Positions 1-7,347 of a stretch of 37,411 nt of DNA are shown piece after piece; position 1 is the first letter of the stretch; every line of letters begins with the position of its first letter. Source of the stretch: a bacterium UBP2_UBA2255 (GTDB taxonomy: Bacteria > Edwardsbacteria > AC1 > EtOH8); NCBI GenBank assembly GCA_002347565.1, contig DDXR01000036.1, forward strand, positions 1 through 37,411, in the 5' to 3' direction. The position numbers and the translations under genes are program-made. The notes under the pieces are model-generated. The model had not been told where the DNA came from, ran no database searches, and saw only the letters and a program-made list of their open reading frames with translations.

Positions 1-1620
1 GAACTGGCCGGTGGCGTTCTGCTCCACCACGATCACTTTCAGGAAATCGCCGAGCAGCGCGGCCGTCTCCTGGTGCAGCGGGTACGCCTGGGGGAAGTGC
101 ACGGCCGAGGCCTTGACGCCCCGCCCGGCCAGCAGGTCGACCGCCTCCCGCACCGCGTGCTTGGTGGAACCGAAGCCGACCAGCGCCACGTCATCGCCGC
201 GATCGTGCACCACCGGCGGCAGCGCATCGGCCGCCAGCCCCTTCAGCTTGTGCAGCCGCTTGGCCGTCATTTGCCGCCGCACGGCCGCGCTCTCGGTGAT
301 GTGCCCCTCCTCCGTGTGCTCGTCGCTGTCCCAGTACTGGACCTGCTCGGTCCTGCCGGGCGCCAGCCGCGGCGAGGCCCCGTCCGGCGACAGCTGATAG
401 CGCCGGTACTCCCCCTGCGATTTGTCCCAGGTTTCCAGCAATTTGCCGCGGTCGATGGGAACGCGGCCGGCATCGAGCACGTCGACCGTCCAGTGGGAAT
501 CGCCCAGCTGCTGGTCGCCCAGCACGATCACCGGCGTCTGGTAGCGGTCGGCCAGGTTGAAGGCGCGGGCCATCGCGTCGACGGCCTCGGCCGCGTCGCC
601 CGGGCAGAGGATGGCCCGGGCGAACTCGCCGTGCCCGGCGTGCAGCGCGAACAGCAGGTCGCCCTGCTCGGTGCGGGTGGGGAACCCGGTGGCCGGTCCC
701 GGCCGCTGCGCGACGTAGACCACCAGCGGCACCTCGGTCATCCCCGCCAGCGACAGCCCCTCGGCCATCAGGGCGAAGCCGCCGCCCGAGGTGCAGGTCA
801 TCGCCCGGGCGCCGGCCACCGCCGCGCCGATCGCCATGTTGACCGCGGCGATCTCGTCCTCGGCCTGCTCCACCAGCAGGCCGCCGACCTCCCGCTGCCG
901 GGCGGCCAGGTACTCCATCACGGCCGTGGCGGGCGACATCGGGTAGGCCGAGAGAAACCGGACGCCGGCCACCAGCGCCCCGTAGCCGATGGCCTCGCTG
1001 CCGGTCAACAGCAACCGCCGCTCGGGCTTCGCACATTTTTCATGGAGCGTACAGTAGGGACAGACGCCCTTGAACTCCCGCTCGGTGAACCCGTGCCCGG
1101 CCCGGGCCGCCCGGATGTTGGCCTCCACCACCGGGTCGCCCTTGGCGCTGAAGATGTCGCCCAGGGTGTCGGCCAGCACGTCGACGTCGTAGGCCATCAG
1201 GCTGAAGACCGCGCCGCAGGCGACGGCGTTGGCCATCCGCTTGTCCCGGCCGTGCTCCGCCGCCAGCTGTTCCATCGGCACCGGGAACGGGTTGACGTTC
1301 CGATTCGGGATTTCCAGATTTGGGATTTGGAACTTGCTGTCGGCCACGATGACGCCGTCGTCGACCAGCTCCCCGGCATGGAGGTCGATGCTGTCCCGGT
1401 CCAGCGCCACCAGGATGTTGGCCCGCTCGGCCGGCGCGCCCACCGGCCGGTCCGAGATCCGGACGGCCGTGAAGTTGTGGCCGCCGCGGATGCGCGACAT
1501 CAGGTCGTGGCTGCAGTGAACATAATAGCCCTGACGGGTCAGGGCTTTGGCGAGGATCGCGGAGATCGTCTGCATGCCCTGGCCGGCGGCGCCGGCGACG
1601 ATGATGGTCAGGTCGATCAT
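1..1620 (-). CDS. korA: 2-oxoacid:ferredoxin oxidoreductase, fused gamma-alpha subunit (partial)
   Basis: An open frame of 540 codons starts at ATG 1620 and runs off the left edge, so the C-terminus is missing. The N-terminal part (about residues 1-185) is the gamma domain, with GAAGQGMQT near the start and SRIRGGHNF at 42-50. A cysteine-bearing linker (CPYC at 187-190, C196) leads into the alpha/pyrimidine-binding domain from about 202, with LLTGSEAIGYGALVAG and later MTCTSGGGFALMAEG. This fusion is typical of 2-oxoglutarate- or other 2-oxoacid:ferredoxin oxidoreductases, which convert 2-oxoacid, CoA and oxidised ferredoxin to acyl-CoA, CO2 and reduced ferredoxin. The thiamine-binding beta subunit would be expected next, beyond base 1. 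The substrate cannot be fixed from sequence. No strong Shine-Dalgarno is visible before the ATG. A repeat-like Ile-Pro-Asn stretch lies in frame at residues 97-108. Confidence 0.9.
   Translation of the reverse strand, partial: MIDLTIIVAGAAGQGMQTISAILAKALTRQGYYVHCSHDLMSRIRGGHNFTAVRISDRPVGAPAERANILVALDRDSIDLHAGELVDDGVIVADSKFQIPNLEIPNRNVNPFPVPMEQLAAEHGRDKRMANAVACGAVFSLMAYDVDVLADTLGDIFSAKGDPVVEANIRAARAGHGFTEREFKGVCPYCTLHEKCAKPERRLLLTGSEAIGYGALVAGVRFLSAYPMSPATAVMEYLAARQREVGGLLVEQAEDEIAAVNMAIGAAVAGARAMTCTSGGGFALMAEGLSLAGMTEVPLVVYVAQRPGPATGFPTRTEQGDLLFALHAGHGEFARAILCPGDAAEAVDAMARAFNLADRYQTPVIVLGDQQLGDSHWTVDVLDAGRVPIDRGKLLETWDKSQGEYRRYQLSPDGASPRLAPGRTEQVQYWDSDEHTEEGHITESAAVRRQMTAKRLHKLKGLAADALPPVVHDRGDDVALVGFGSTKHAVREAVDLLAGRGVKASAVHFPQAYPLHQETAALLGDFLKVIVVEQNATGQF
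1301..1332. repeat. In-frame GGGATTT-type short repeat inside korA
   Basis: Two near-copies of the heptamer GGGATTT (around 1307-1313 and 1322-1328) with a TTCCAGA spacer lie inside korA. On the coding strand they read FQIPNLEIPNRN, residues 97-108. The composition is AT-rich and unlike the surrounding GC-rich codons. Runs of this type occur as dispersed intergenic repeats in some environmental genomes (recollection, not checked). Confidence 0.5.
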
Positions 1621-1653
1621 GATCTGGTCGCAGTGACAGCGGATCGGGGATCG

Positions 1654-1747
1654 TCAGATCTCCAGCGCCTCGCCTTCCCTGGTCCCGAACACATCAATCT
1701 TGGTTTTCGCCTGCATCTCGCTGACGATGGCGTCCAGTTGGTCGTCG
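1654..1747 (-). repeat. 94-bp direct repeat, outer copy: duplicated 3' end of the MBL gene
   Basis: These 94 bases match 2259-2352 at 93 positions; the one difference is T1738 against C2343. The copy holds the last 30 codons and the stop codon of the MBL-fold gene, without the rest of that gene. The match begins exactly at the stop codon. Together with the inner copy it brackets the toxin-antitoxin pair in direct orientation. Confidence 0.95.
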
Positions 1748-1758
1748 GTCGCAGGCAT

Positions 1759-2013
1759 TTACCGGTAGACATCACGGCGATGCCCCACATGAACAACCAG
1801 CACTTCTCCACAGACATCGTTTATCTCATAAAGAACCCGGAAATCCCCGGTTTTCACCCTCCACCCGTCACGGCCTGTGAGTTTTAGACAACCGGCTGGC
1901 CTCGGTTCCTCACCCAACTGGTATATTGCCTTAATAATCAGGCTGCGGTATGGTTCGCTGATGTGACCCAACTCCTTTTGCGCCCGCCGCAAAATGAATA
2001 GCGAGTACTTCAT
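1759..2013 (-). CDS. RelE/ParE-family toxin
   Basis: An 84-residue basic protein with the RelE/ParE fold signature. An N-terminal helix region is followed by LKLTGRDGWRVKTGDFRVLYEI (split as LKLTGRDGWRV and KTGDFRVLYEI) and a C-terminal VGHRRDVYR, the usual end of RelE-type ribosome-dependent mRNA interferases. Family members cleave mRNA in the ribosomal A site and are held inactive by the partner antitoxin. The ATG overlaps the antitoxin stop by 4 bp (ATGA at 2010-2013), so the two are translationally coupled, antitoxin first. The gene ends 11 bp before the outer 94-bp repeat. ParE (gyrase) activity cannot be excluded by eye. Confidence 0.85.
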   Translation of the reverse strand: MKYSLFILRRAQKELGHISEPYRSLIIKAIYQLGEEPRPAGCLKLTGRDGWRVKTGDFRVLYEINDVCGEVLVVHVGHRRDVYR

Positions 2014-2216
2014 TTGCGCTTATTCTTGCGCAGCTCCGCCACCGCTTGGGCAAAGGGGATCACCGCGTCACCGGATTTTTTTGCGGTGTCATATGCCGCG
2101 ATTGATTCAGCCATCTCGGCCTGCGCCAGCAACCGCTTGTAATCGGTCATGCCCAAATAGACCCCCAGGCGTTTGCCGCTGTGGTCCACCACAAATCGTT
2201 CTTTGAGAGTATGCAT
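2010..2216 (-). CDS. Antitoxin of the RelE-type pair (Phd/RelB-like)
   Basis: A 68-residue protein directly upstream of the toxin. Start ATG 2216 has GGAGG four bases before it. The N-terminal half (HTLKERFVVDHSGKRLGVYL) looks like the small beta/helix DNA-binding part of Phd/YefM-type antitoxins. The C-terminal half is charged and helical (VIPFAQAVAELRKNKRK), as expected for a toxin-binding tail. Such antitoxins usually repress their own promoter; I see no convincing promoter in the short upstream stretch. Exact antitoxin family is uncertain. Confidence 0.75.
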   Translation of the reverse strand: MHTLKERFVVDHSGKRLGVYLGMTDYKRLLAQAEMAESIAAYDTAKKSGDAVIPFAQAVAELRKNKRK

Positions 2217-2258
2217 GCTGCCTCCGGCACTGTCCAGTTGAATCGTGTTTTCTCGGCT

Positions 2259-2352
2259 TCAGATCTCCAGCGCCTCGCCTTCCCTGGTCCCGAACACATC
2301 AATCTTGGTTTTCGCCTGCATCTCGCTGACGATGGCGTCCAGCTGGTCGTCG
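2259..2352 (-). repeat. 94-bp direct repeat, inner copy: 3' end of the intact MBL gene
   Basis: This is the functional copy of the repeat at 1654-1747 and is the end of the MBL reading frame. Its left boundary coincides with the TGA stop (2259-2261). Bases beyond the stop differ between the two copies (T2258 against G1653), so the duplicated unit stops where the gene stops. Confidence 0.95.
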
Positions 2353-3086
2353 CTGCGCTCCGGGTCGTGGTGGAAGAACCCCAGCCGCTTGACGCCGGCG
2401 TCCTCGGCCAGCTTGATGGCCTCCAGGAACGTCGAGTGGCCCCAGCCCCGCGTCTTTTTCATGTCCTCCTCGGTGTACTGGGCGTCGTGCACCAGCAGGT
2501 CGGCGCCGCGGCAGAACTTGACGAAGGCGGCGTAGTCGGTCTTGGGCTTCTCGTCGCGCAGCTCGTTGTCGGTCATGAAGACGAAGCTCCGGCCGTTCTC
2601 GCTGATCTTGACGCCGTAGGTCGGCACCGGGTGGTTGTTGCGCACGATCTCGAACTTGGCGTCGCCGTAGGTCACCGGCTCGCCGACGTCGACCTCCTGG
2701 AAGTTGATGTCCGACTGCACCTCCTGCAGCTTGGCCGGGAAGACGTAGCCGTCCATTTGGTCGTAGAGCGTGGAATAGAGGCGGCCGAAGCTCTCCTTGG
2801 CGCCCAGGAACCGCAGCCGGAAGCGGTTCATGTAGATCGGCAGGAAAAACGGCAGGCCCTGGATGTGGTCCCAGTGGACGTGGGTCATGAAGATCGGGAT
2901 CTCGGGCACGTCCCGCTCCGCCAGCAGCTTCAGCCCCAGCTTGCGGATGCCGGTGCCGCAGTCGATGATCAGCCGCTGGCCCGATGCCGTGACGACCTCG
3001 GCGCAGGTGGTGTTGCCGCCGTAGCGGGCGGTGTCCGCGCCCGGCGCCGGGATCGAGCCCCGCACCCCGTAGTACATGATCTTCAT
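2259..3086 (-). CDS. MBL-fold metallo-hydrolase
   Basis: A 275-residue cytoplasmic metallo-beta-lactamase-fold enzyme without signal peptide. THVHWDH at 68-74 is the HxHxDH metal motif. Further ligands are likely in HDAQYTEED (the conserved late Asp) and HH in FFHHDPERSDD. The N-terminus VRGSIPAPGADTARYGGNTTC is typical of a widespread uncharacterised branch often next to signalling proteins; members resemble cyclic-nucleotide or phospho-diester hydrolases, but the substrate is unknown. Start ATG 3086 has AAAGGCGG upstream. It lies 56 bp downstream of the GAF/HD-GYP gene on the same strand. Its 3' end is duplicated around the toxin-antitoxin pair, yet the frame is complete. Confidence 0.85.
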   Translation of the reverse strand: MKIMYYGVRGSIPAPGADTARYGGNTTCAEVVTASGQRLIIDCGTGIRKLGLKLLAERDVPEIPIFMTHVHWDHIQGLPFFLPIYMNRFRLRFLGAKESFGRLYSTLYDQMDGYVFPAKLQEVQSDINFQEVDVGEPVTYGDAKFEIVRNNHPVPTYGVKISENGRSFVFMTDNELRDEKPKTDYAAFVKFCRGADLLVHDAQYTEEDMKKTRGWGHSTFLEAIKLAEDAGVKRLGFFHHDPERSDDQLDAIVSEMQAKTKIDVFGTREGEALEI

Positions 3087-3095
3087 GCTGCCGCC

Positions 3096-3136
3096 TTTGC
3101 TGTTTGCTGTTTAACGTGAACGTTAAACGTTGAACG
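3096..3136. repeat. Short simple repeat / palindrome between HD-GYP and MBL genes
   Basis: The gap holds TTTGCTG twice in tandem, then TTAACGT-GA-ACGTTAA (a 7-bp inverted repeat with a 2-base centre), then two more AACG-type steps. It is AT-richer than the flanking genes. It could be a small dispersed repeat; there is no T-tract, so I do not call a terminator. Confidence 0.4.
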
Positions 3137-3142
3137 CCGGTA

Positions 3143-4309
3143 TCAGACTTCCTTGTACTGCTCGTACACCGTCTTGACGTCGTCGATCCCCATGATGAAG
3201 GCGTCCACCACCGCCGGGTCGAAATGGCTGCCCCGGCCCTGCTTGATGATGTCCAGCGTCTCCACCAGCGAGAAGGCCGGCTTGTAGACCCGCTTGTTGG
3301 ACAGGGCGTCGAACACGTCGGCCAGCGCCACGATCCGTCCCTCCAGCGGGATGCCCTCGCCGGCGGCGCCGGCCGGGTAGCCCTTGCCGTCCCACTTCTC
3401 GTGGTGGCTGGCCGCGATCACCTGCGACAGCCGGATCAGCGGCACAGCAGAGTCCTTGAGGATCTCGGCACCGATCATGGCGTGCGACTCCATGATCTTC
3501 CGCTCCAGCTCGTTGAGCCGTCCGGGCTTCAGCAGGATGGCGTCGGGCACGCCCACCTTGCCGATGTCGTGCATCGGGCTGGCCAGCCGCACCATCTCCA
3601 CCTGGCGGGCCTCCAGCCCCAGCTGCCCGGCGATGATCGCCGAGTAGTGGCTCATCCGCCGGATGTGGTTGCCGGTCTCCTTGTCGCGGTACTCGGCCGC
3701 GGTCCCCAGCCGGAAGATGGTGTCCAAGTGCGCGTCCTTGATCTCCTTGTCCAGCTGGGCGTTCTTGACCGCCACCGCCGCCTGCGAGGCCACCGCCAGC
3801 AGCAGCTGCTCGTCGGCGGCGGAGAACGGCACGATGCTCCCGGACTCGTCCTTGGCGTTGATCAGCTGCAGTACGCCGATCACCGCGCCCTCGGCGTCCC
3901 GCATCGGCAGCTGCAGCATCGAGCGGGTGCGGTAGTCGTTGCGCTGGTCGAAGGAGCGGTCGAAGCGGTACTCGGCCGATTCCGGGATGGCGTAGGCGTC
4001 GGGGATGTTGACCGGCCGCCCGGTGTTGGCCACGTAGCCGGAAAGCGACTGGTTGGAGATCGGCACCGGGAAGGGCTTGAACAGCATCTCCTCGGCCCGC
4101 TTGCCCTCGCGGGCGGCCAGGGTGTCGTTCTGGCTGATCACGAAATTGAGGTGGTCGCCCTCCTTGATGTACAGGCTGCCGGCGTCGCAGTTGGCGAATT
4201 CGCGGGCCTGGCTGACGATGATGCCCAGCAGCTTCTCCAGGTCGCGCACCGCCGACAGGGCAATGCCTATCCTGACAAGCTTTTCGAGCGCCGTGTTGCA
4301 CTGTTCCAT
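3143..4309 (-). CDS. GAF-domain HD-GYP phosphodiesterase
   Basis: A 388-residue cytoplasmic protein. Residues about 10-180 form a GAF sensor domain (DLEKLLGIIVSQAREF, DAGSLYI, MLQLPMRD, IGVLQLINAKD). Residues about 190-385 form an HD-GYP domain with the HD pair in MHDIGKVGVPD (247-248) and HHEKWDGKGYP at 302-312, so metal ligands and the GYP signature are intact. Such proteins hydrolyse cyclic-di-GMP (or sometimes cGAMP), with the GAF domain sensing a small ligand. Start ATG 4309 follows AGGAAA. It lies between rubredoxin and the MBL hydrolase on the same strand and may share their transcript. Ligand and exact dinucleotide substrate cannot be read from sequence. Confidence 0.92.
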   Translation of the reverse strand: MEQCNTALEKLVRIGIALSAVRDLEKLLGIIVSQAREFANCDAGSLYIKEGDHLNFVISQNDTLAAREGKRAEEMLFKPFPVPISNQSLSGYVANTGRPVNIPDAYAIPESAEYRFDRSFDQRNDYRTRSMLQLPMRDAEGAVIGVLQLINAKDESGSIVPFSAADEQLLLAVASQAAVAVKNAQLDKEIKDAHLDTIFRLGTAAEYRDKETGNHIRRMSHYSAIIAGQLGLEARQVEMVRLASPMHDIGKVGVPDAILLKPGRLNELERKIMESHAMIGAEILKDSAVPLIRLSQVIAASHHEKWDGKGYPAGAAGEGIPLEGRIVALADVFDALSNKRVYKPAFSLVETLDIIKQGRGSHFDPAVVDAFIMGIDDVKTVYEQYKEV

Positions 4310-4364
4310 GGGGGTTTCCTGACGTGTAGCGGTTGTCGCAAAGAACTGACCGGGAGCGCTGCCC

Positions 4365-4571
4365 TCAACGCTCCCCGTCCTCCTCGGCCGCCTCCTCCAG
4401 CTCCTCGAGGTCCTCGTCCACCGCCCGGAACATGTCCTTGCCGGCGCCGCATTCGGGGCAGGCCCAGTCGAGTGGCAGGTACTCGAACGGCGTCCCCGGC
4501 CGCACGTCGCCGTCGGGGTCGCCCTGGTCGGGATCGTAGCGGTAGCCGCACAACAGGCATTTCCACAGCAT
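4365..4571 (-). CDS. Rubredoxin with acidic C-terminal tail
   Basis: A 68-residue protein. CLLCGY (C5, C8) and CPECGAGKDMF (C38, C41) give the four cysteines that bind one iron, with the typical YDPDQGDPDGDVRPGTPF segment between. Rubredoxins carry single electrons, often to oxygen- or peroxide-detoxifying enzymes in anaerobes. The core ends near residue 50. It is followed by a strongly acidic tail of about 18 residues (EDLEELEEAAEEDGE), longer than in minimal rubredoxins. It sits 24 bp after the beta-propeller gene and upstream of the HD-GYP gene. Confidence 0.95.
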   Translation of the reverse strand: MLWKCLLCGYRYDPDQGDPDGDVRPGTPFEYLPLDWACPECGAGKDMFRAVDEDLEELEEAAEEDGER

Positions 4572-4595
4572 GGCCGTCTCCCGTGTTGTGTGTCG

Positions 4596-5774
4596 TCAGG
4601 GGCTGGCCCTGCGGGCCAGCCGGACCAGCTGCCCCAGCGGCAGCTGGCGGTCCAGGTCCATCAGGTACACGTCGCGGACCCCGCCGCGCACCGAGTCGAA
4701 CAGGATCCTCCTGCCGTCCGGCGAGAACCCGAAGCAGAAATCCTGGCCGGGATTGACGGTCAGCCGCTGCGTCCTCCCGCTGGCGATGTCGTAGCGGTAG
4801 ATCTCGTCGTCGCCGGCCCGGTCCGACACGTACAGCACGCTCCCGCCGTCCGGCGACAGGATGGAAGGCACCGCGGCCCGGAACCTGGGGAATGCGACCG
4901 GCTGGGCGAGGAACGTCTCCAGCGGGCCCATCACCAGCCGGATCTCCCCGTCGTCGCCCTGCTCCTGCGCCAGGAGCCGCCCGTTCTGGGTGTCGAAGTA
5001 CAGCTTGGTCAGGCTGTCGGCGAAGGCCGGCGCGGCCGGCGCCTCCCGCCCGCTGCCGGCGCCGTGGAGGCCCATCCGCCACACGCTGTAGCACGGTCCG
5101 CGATCGGACAGGAAGAACAGCTCCTGGCCGTCGGGCGAGAACTTCGGCTGCTGGTCGTCGGCCGGGTCGTAGGTCAGGCGCCGCTCCTCTCCCCGCTCCA
5201 GGTCGTACAGGCAGATCTCGTTCTGGCCCCAGCGGTCGGTGACGTAGGCGACGGTCCTCCCGTCGGGCGAGAACGCCGGGTTGTAGTCGACGGCCGGATG
5301 CCGGGTGATGCGCCGCTGGGCCGAGCCGTCGGCGCCCATCACGTATATCTCCGGGTTGCCGTCGCGCCGCGACGAGAAGGCGATCATTGACCCGTCGCCG
5401 GAGAAGCAGGGCAAGGCGTCGTTTCCGGCCTGCGGCGTCAGGCACCGCACGGCGTACGGCTCGGCGCCGGTGAAAATCGCCACCGCGGCCCGGATCTCCG
5501 GATCGTCGGCCAGCTGCGGCGCCATGCGCGCCAGGACCAGGAACTCCCTCAGGGCCGGGCCGGCCGAATCGCAGCGGCACAGCGCCCGCAGCAGCAGCTG
5601 GCGGGGCACCGCGTCGCCGGGCCGTTCGCGCACCGCCTGCTCCAGCAGCGCCGCGGCCCGGGACGGATCGCCCATGTCCAGCAGGGTTCCCGCGCGCTGC
5701 GCCGGGTTCGGCGCGCAACACAACACCGCCAGCGCGCCGACCAGGCACAGGCGGACGGACGACCGCAGCTTCAT
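4596..5774 (-). CDS. TolB-like PD40 beta-propeller protein with signal peptide
   Basis: A 392-residue predicted exported protein. A basic start and hydrophobic stretch to LAVLCC (C19/C20) form a signal peptide, possibly a lipoprotein signal although the residue before Cys is unusual. A short helical (TPR-like) part with GDPSRAAALLEQAVRERPGD follows. From about residue 105 come repeated PD40 blades with FSPDGRTVAYVTDRWGQNEI, FSPDGQELFFLSDRG, LSPDGGSVLYVSDRAGDDEIY and FSPDGRRILFDSVRGG. These TolB-like propellers usually mediate periplasmic protein-protein contacts. The ATG overlaps the stop of the upstream lipoprotein gene (ATGA, 5771-5774), indicating coupled translation and a shared envelope role. 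Confidence 0.85.
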   Translation of the reverse strand: MKLRSSVRLCLVGALAVLCCAPNPAQRAGTLLDMGDPSRAAALLEQAVRERPGDAVPRQLLLRALCRCDSAGPALREFLVLARMAPQLADDPEIRAAVAIFTGAEPYAVRCLTPQAGNDALPCFSGDGSMIAFSSRRDGNPEIYVMGADGSAQRRITRHPAVDYNPAFSPDGRTVAYVTDRWGQNEICLYDLERGEERRLTYDPADDQQPKFSPDGQELFFLSDRGPCYSVWRMGLHGAGSGREAPAAPAFADSLTKLYFDTQNGRLLAQEQGDDGEIRLVMGPLETFLAQPVAFPRFRAAVPSILSPDGGSVLYVSDRAGDDEIYRYDIASGRTQRLTVNPGQDFCFGFSPDGRRILFDSVRGGVRDVYLMDLDRQLPLGQLVRLARRASP

Positions 5775-6460
5775 CGGCGCTTGGCGGACTTCTTGGCCGG
5801 GCGGGCCGCCGGCCGGCGGGGCGGCTGCTGCCAGCCGGCCAGCTCGTAGATGCCCTCCTGGTTGAAGTAGTCGACGATGGCCTCGGCCTTGACGATGAAG
5901 TTGTACTGGCGGAGCATGGCGCGGCAGCGGTCGGCCGCTGCCGCCAGCGGCGGCAGCCGGCGGTCCAGGTCCTGGCGGAGGCGCAGGCTTTCCTTGGAGA
6001 GCCGGTCCAGCTCGGGCTGGGCCTGCCGCATCTTGATCGAGTTGCCCCGGCTGTGCTGCTGGATGTCCCTGATCTGCAGGTCGATCCGGGCGACGGCCGC
6101 GTGCAGCTGCAGGGCCTGCCCCTCCGCCGCGATGAAGGCCGAATCGGCAGCCAGGCAGGAATCGATCGCGGCCCGGAGCGCCGGCTTCTTGGACAGCTCC
6201 GGCTCGGCGGCCGCGTCCCGGGACAGGGACTGGATCCGGGACGCGAGCTCCGCGTAGTGGGTCAGGTGGTCGGCGGTCTGTTCCGGCGCGGCCGTTGCGG
6301 CGTCCTGCCGGGTCCGCCCCAGCTCCTGGTGCAGGACGTAGAAATTGGCAGCGATCGGCGTCAGCCCCTGCGACACCTTGCTCATTTTCGGCTGGCAGCC
6401 GGTCAGTCCGATGATGCCCGGCACCAGGCAGATCATCAGGCCGGCCCTCGCGATGTTCAT
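5771..6460 (-). CDS. Predicted coiled-coil lipoprotein of unknown function
   Basis: A 229-residue protein with a clear lipoprotein signal: hydrophobic residues 5-20 ending LTGC, lipidated Cys at 22. The mature part is mostly helical with two charged heptad-like stretches (about 70-110 and 125-180, including QPELDRLSKESLRLRQDLDR). It ends in a basic Pro/Arg/Lys-rich tail (RRPAARPAKKSAKRR). I do not recognise a family. It is first in the minus-strand transcript from the promoter at 6491-6519 and overlaps the PD40 gene by 4 bp, so the two probably act together at the envelope. The basic tail could contact cell wall, nucleic acid or acidic lipid; this is speculation. Confidence 0.75.
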   Translation of the reverse strand: MNIARAGLMICLVPGIIGLTGCQPKMSKVSQGLTPIAANFYVLHQELGRTRQDAATAAPEQTADHLTHYAELASRIQSLSRDAAAEPELSKKPALRAAIDSCLAADSAFIAAEGQALQLHAAVARIDLQIRDIQQHSRGNSIKMRQAQPELDRLSKESLRLRQDLDRRLPPLAAAADRCRAMLRQYNFIVKAEAIVDYFNQEGIYELAGWQQPPRRPAARPAKKSAKRR

Positions 6461-6490
6461 GATGGCGTCCCCGTCCGTCTAAGTTGTTCG

Positions 6491-6519
6491 ATTTTAAGCG
6501 GCTCCGGCGTAAAAGTCAA
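6491..6519 (-). promoter_or_regulatory. Sigma-70-type promoter, minus strand
   Basis: Read on the minus strand: TTGACT (6519-6514), 17-bp spacer, TAAAAT (6496-6491). It points into the lipoprotein/PD40 genes, with the first ATG at 6460. The -35 box is 8 bp from the -35 box of the divergent plus-strand promoter. Confidence 0.8.
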
Positions 6520-6527
6520 CAATATTA

Positions 6528-6556
6528 TTGCCTTTTGGGCCGCGGTATGCTATATT
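6528..6556 (+). promoter_or_regulatory. Sigma-70-type promoter with extended -10, plus strand
   Basis: TTGCCT (6528-6533), 17-bp spacer, TATATT (6551-6556), with TGC just before the -10 as in extended -10 promoters. It drives lpxH (ATG 6591) and probably eno and the ftsB-like gene. Confidence 0.8.
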
Positions 6557-6590
6557 CTCGGTGGACTAAAATTACCATGAATGCCAGGCT

Positions 6591-7328
6591 ATGTCAAGCG
6601 TCATATACTTTTTATCGGACGCCCATCTCGGCGCCGGCCCGGAACCGGACGAGCGGCTCAAGCGGGAGCGCCTAGCGGAGCTGTTCGAACGGATCAAGGC
6701 CGACCGCGCCGGCCTGTACATCTTGGGCGACCTGTTCGATTTCTGGTTCGAGTACCGGACGGTGGTGCCGGCCGGGCACCTGGAGACGATCTCGTTGCTC
6801 AGGGGCCTGCGCGACTCCGGGATCCGGGTGACCTTCATCGCCGGCAACCACGACTATTGGGCCGGGCGGTTTTTCGTCGACGGGCTCGGCATCCGGGTGG
6901 TCAAGCGCCGGCTGGAGCTGGCCATTGATGGCCGGCGCTTCCTGCTGGCCCACGGCGACGGCGAGGGGACAGGCGATTGGGGATACCGCTTCCTGCTGAG
7001 GCCGGTGCTGCGCTGCCCGGTGAGCATCTGGCTGTTCTCGCTGCTCCACCCCGACGCCGCCATCCCCTTCGCCCGCTGGTTCTCGCGGGCATCGCGCACC
7101 GGCCTCGGCCGGCCGGCGGCCCGCGACGGCGGCCCGTTGCGCGCCGCCGCGGCGGAGCTCCTGGGGCGCGGGTTCGACGGCGTGGTCCTCGGGCACTGCC
7201 ATGCGCCGGAGCTGACCGCGATCGCGGGCGGCACGTACCTCAACCTCGGCGAGTTCTTCTCGCGCTTCACCTACGGCGTCTACCGCGACGGGTCGCTGCG
7301 GCTCGAAAACCTTTCCCCGCCATCATGA
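6591..7328 (+). CDS. lpxH: UDP-2,3-diacylglucosamine hydrolase-like metallophosphoesterase
   Basis: A 245-residue calcineurin-type phosphoesterase. The five metal-binding blocks are present: SDAHLG (D10, H12), LGDLFDFWFEY (GD at 46-47), AGNHDYW (GNHD 85-88), HGDGEG (121-123) and GHCHAPEL (201-204). The pattern, including LHPD in the middle, fits LpxH-like enzymes that convert UDP-2,3-diacylglucosamine to lipid X and UMP in lipid A synthesis at the inner face of the cytoplasmic membrane. This supports a Gram-negative host. Start ATG 6591 was chosen because the protein starts directly with the first beta strand (SSVIYFLSDAHLG); an AGG lies upstream. It is first in the plus-strand unit and 19 bp before eno. 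Confidence 0.85.
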   Translation: MSSVIYFLSDAHLGAGPEPDERLKRERLAELFERIKADRAGLYILGDLFDFWFEYRTVVPAGHLETISLLRGLRDSGIRVTFIAGNHDYWAGRFFVDGLGIRVVKRRLELAIDGRRFLLAHGDGEGTGDWGYRFLLRPVLRCPVSIWLFSLLHPDAAIPFARWFSRASRTGLGRPAARDGGPLRAAAAELLGRGFDGVVLGHCHAPELTAIAGGTYLNLGEFFSRFTYGVYRDGSLRLENLSPPS

Positions 7329-7347
7329 TGAGATTGGGAGGAACGCC

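Noticed and set aside
73..1887. Long plus-strand frame of 604 codons
   Set aside because: It lies opposite korA and the TA pair, and its product is a His/Arg/Gly-rich shadow with no family pattern.
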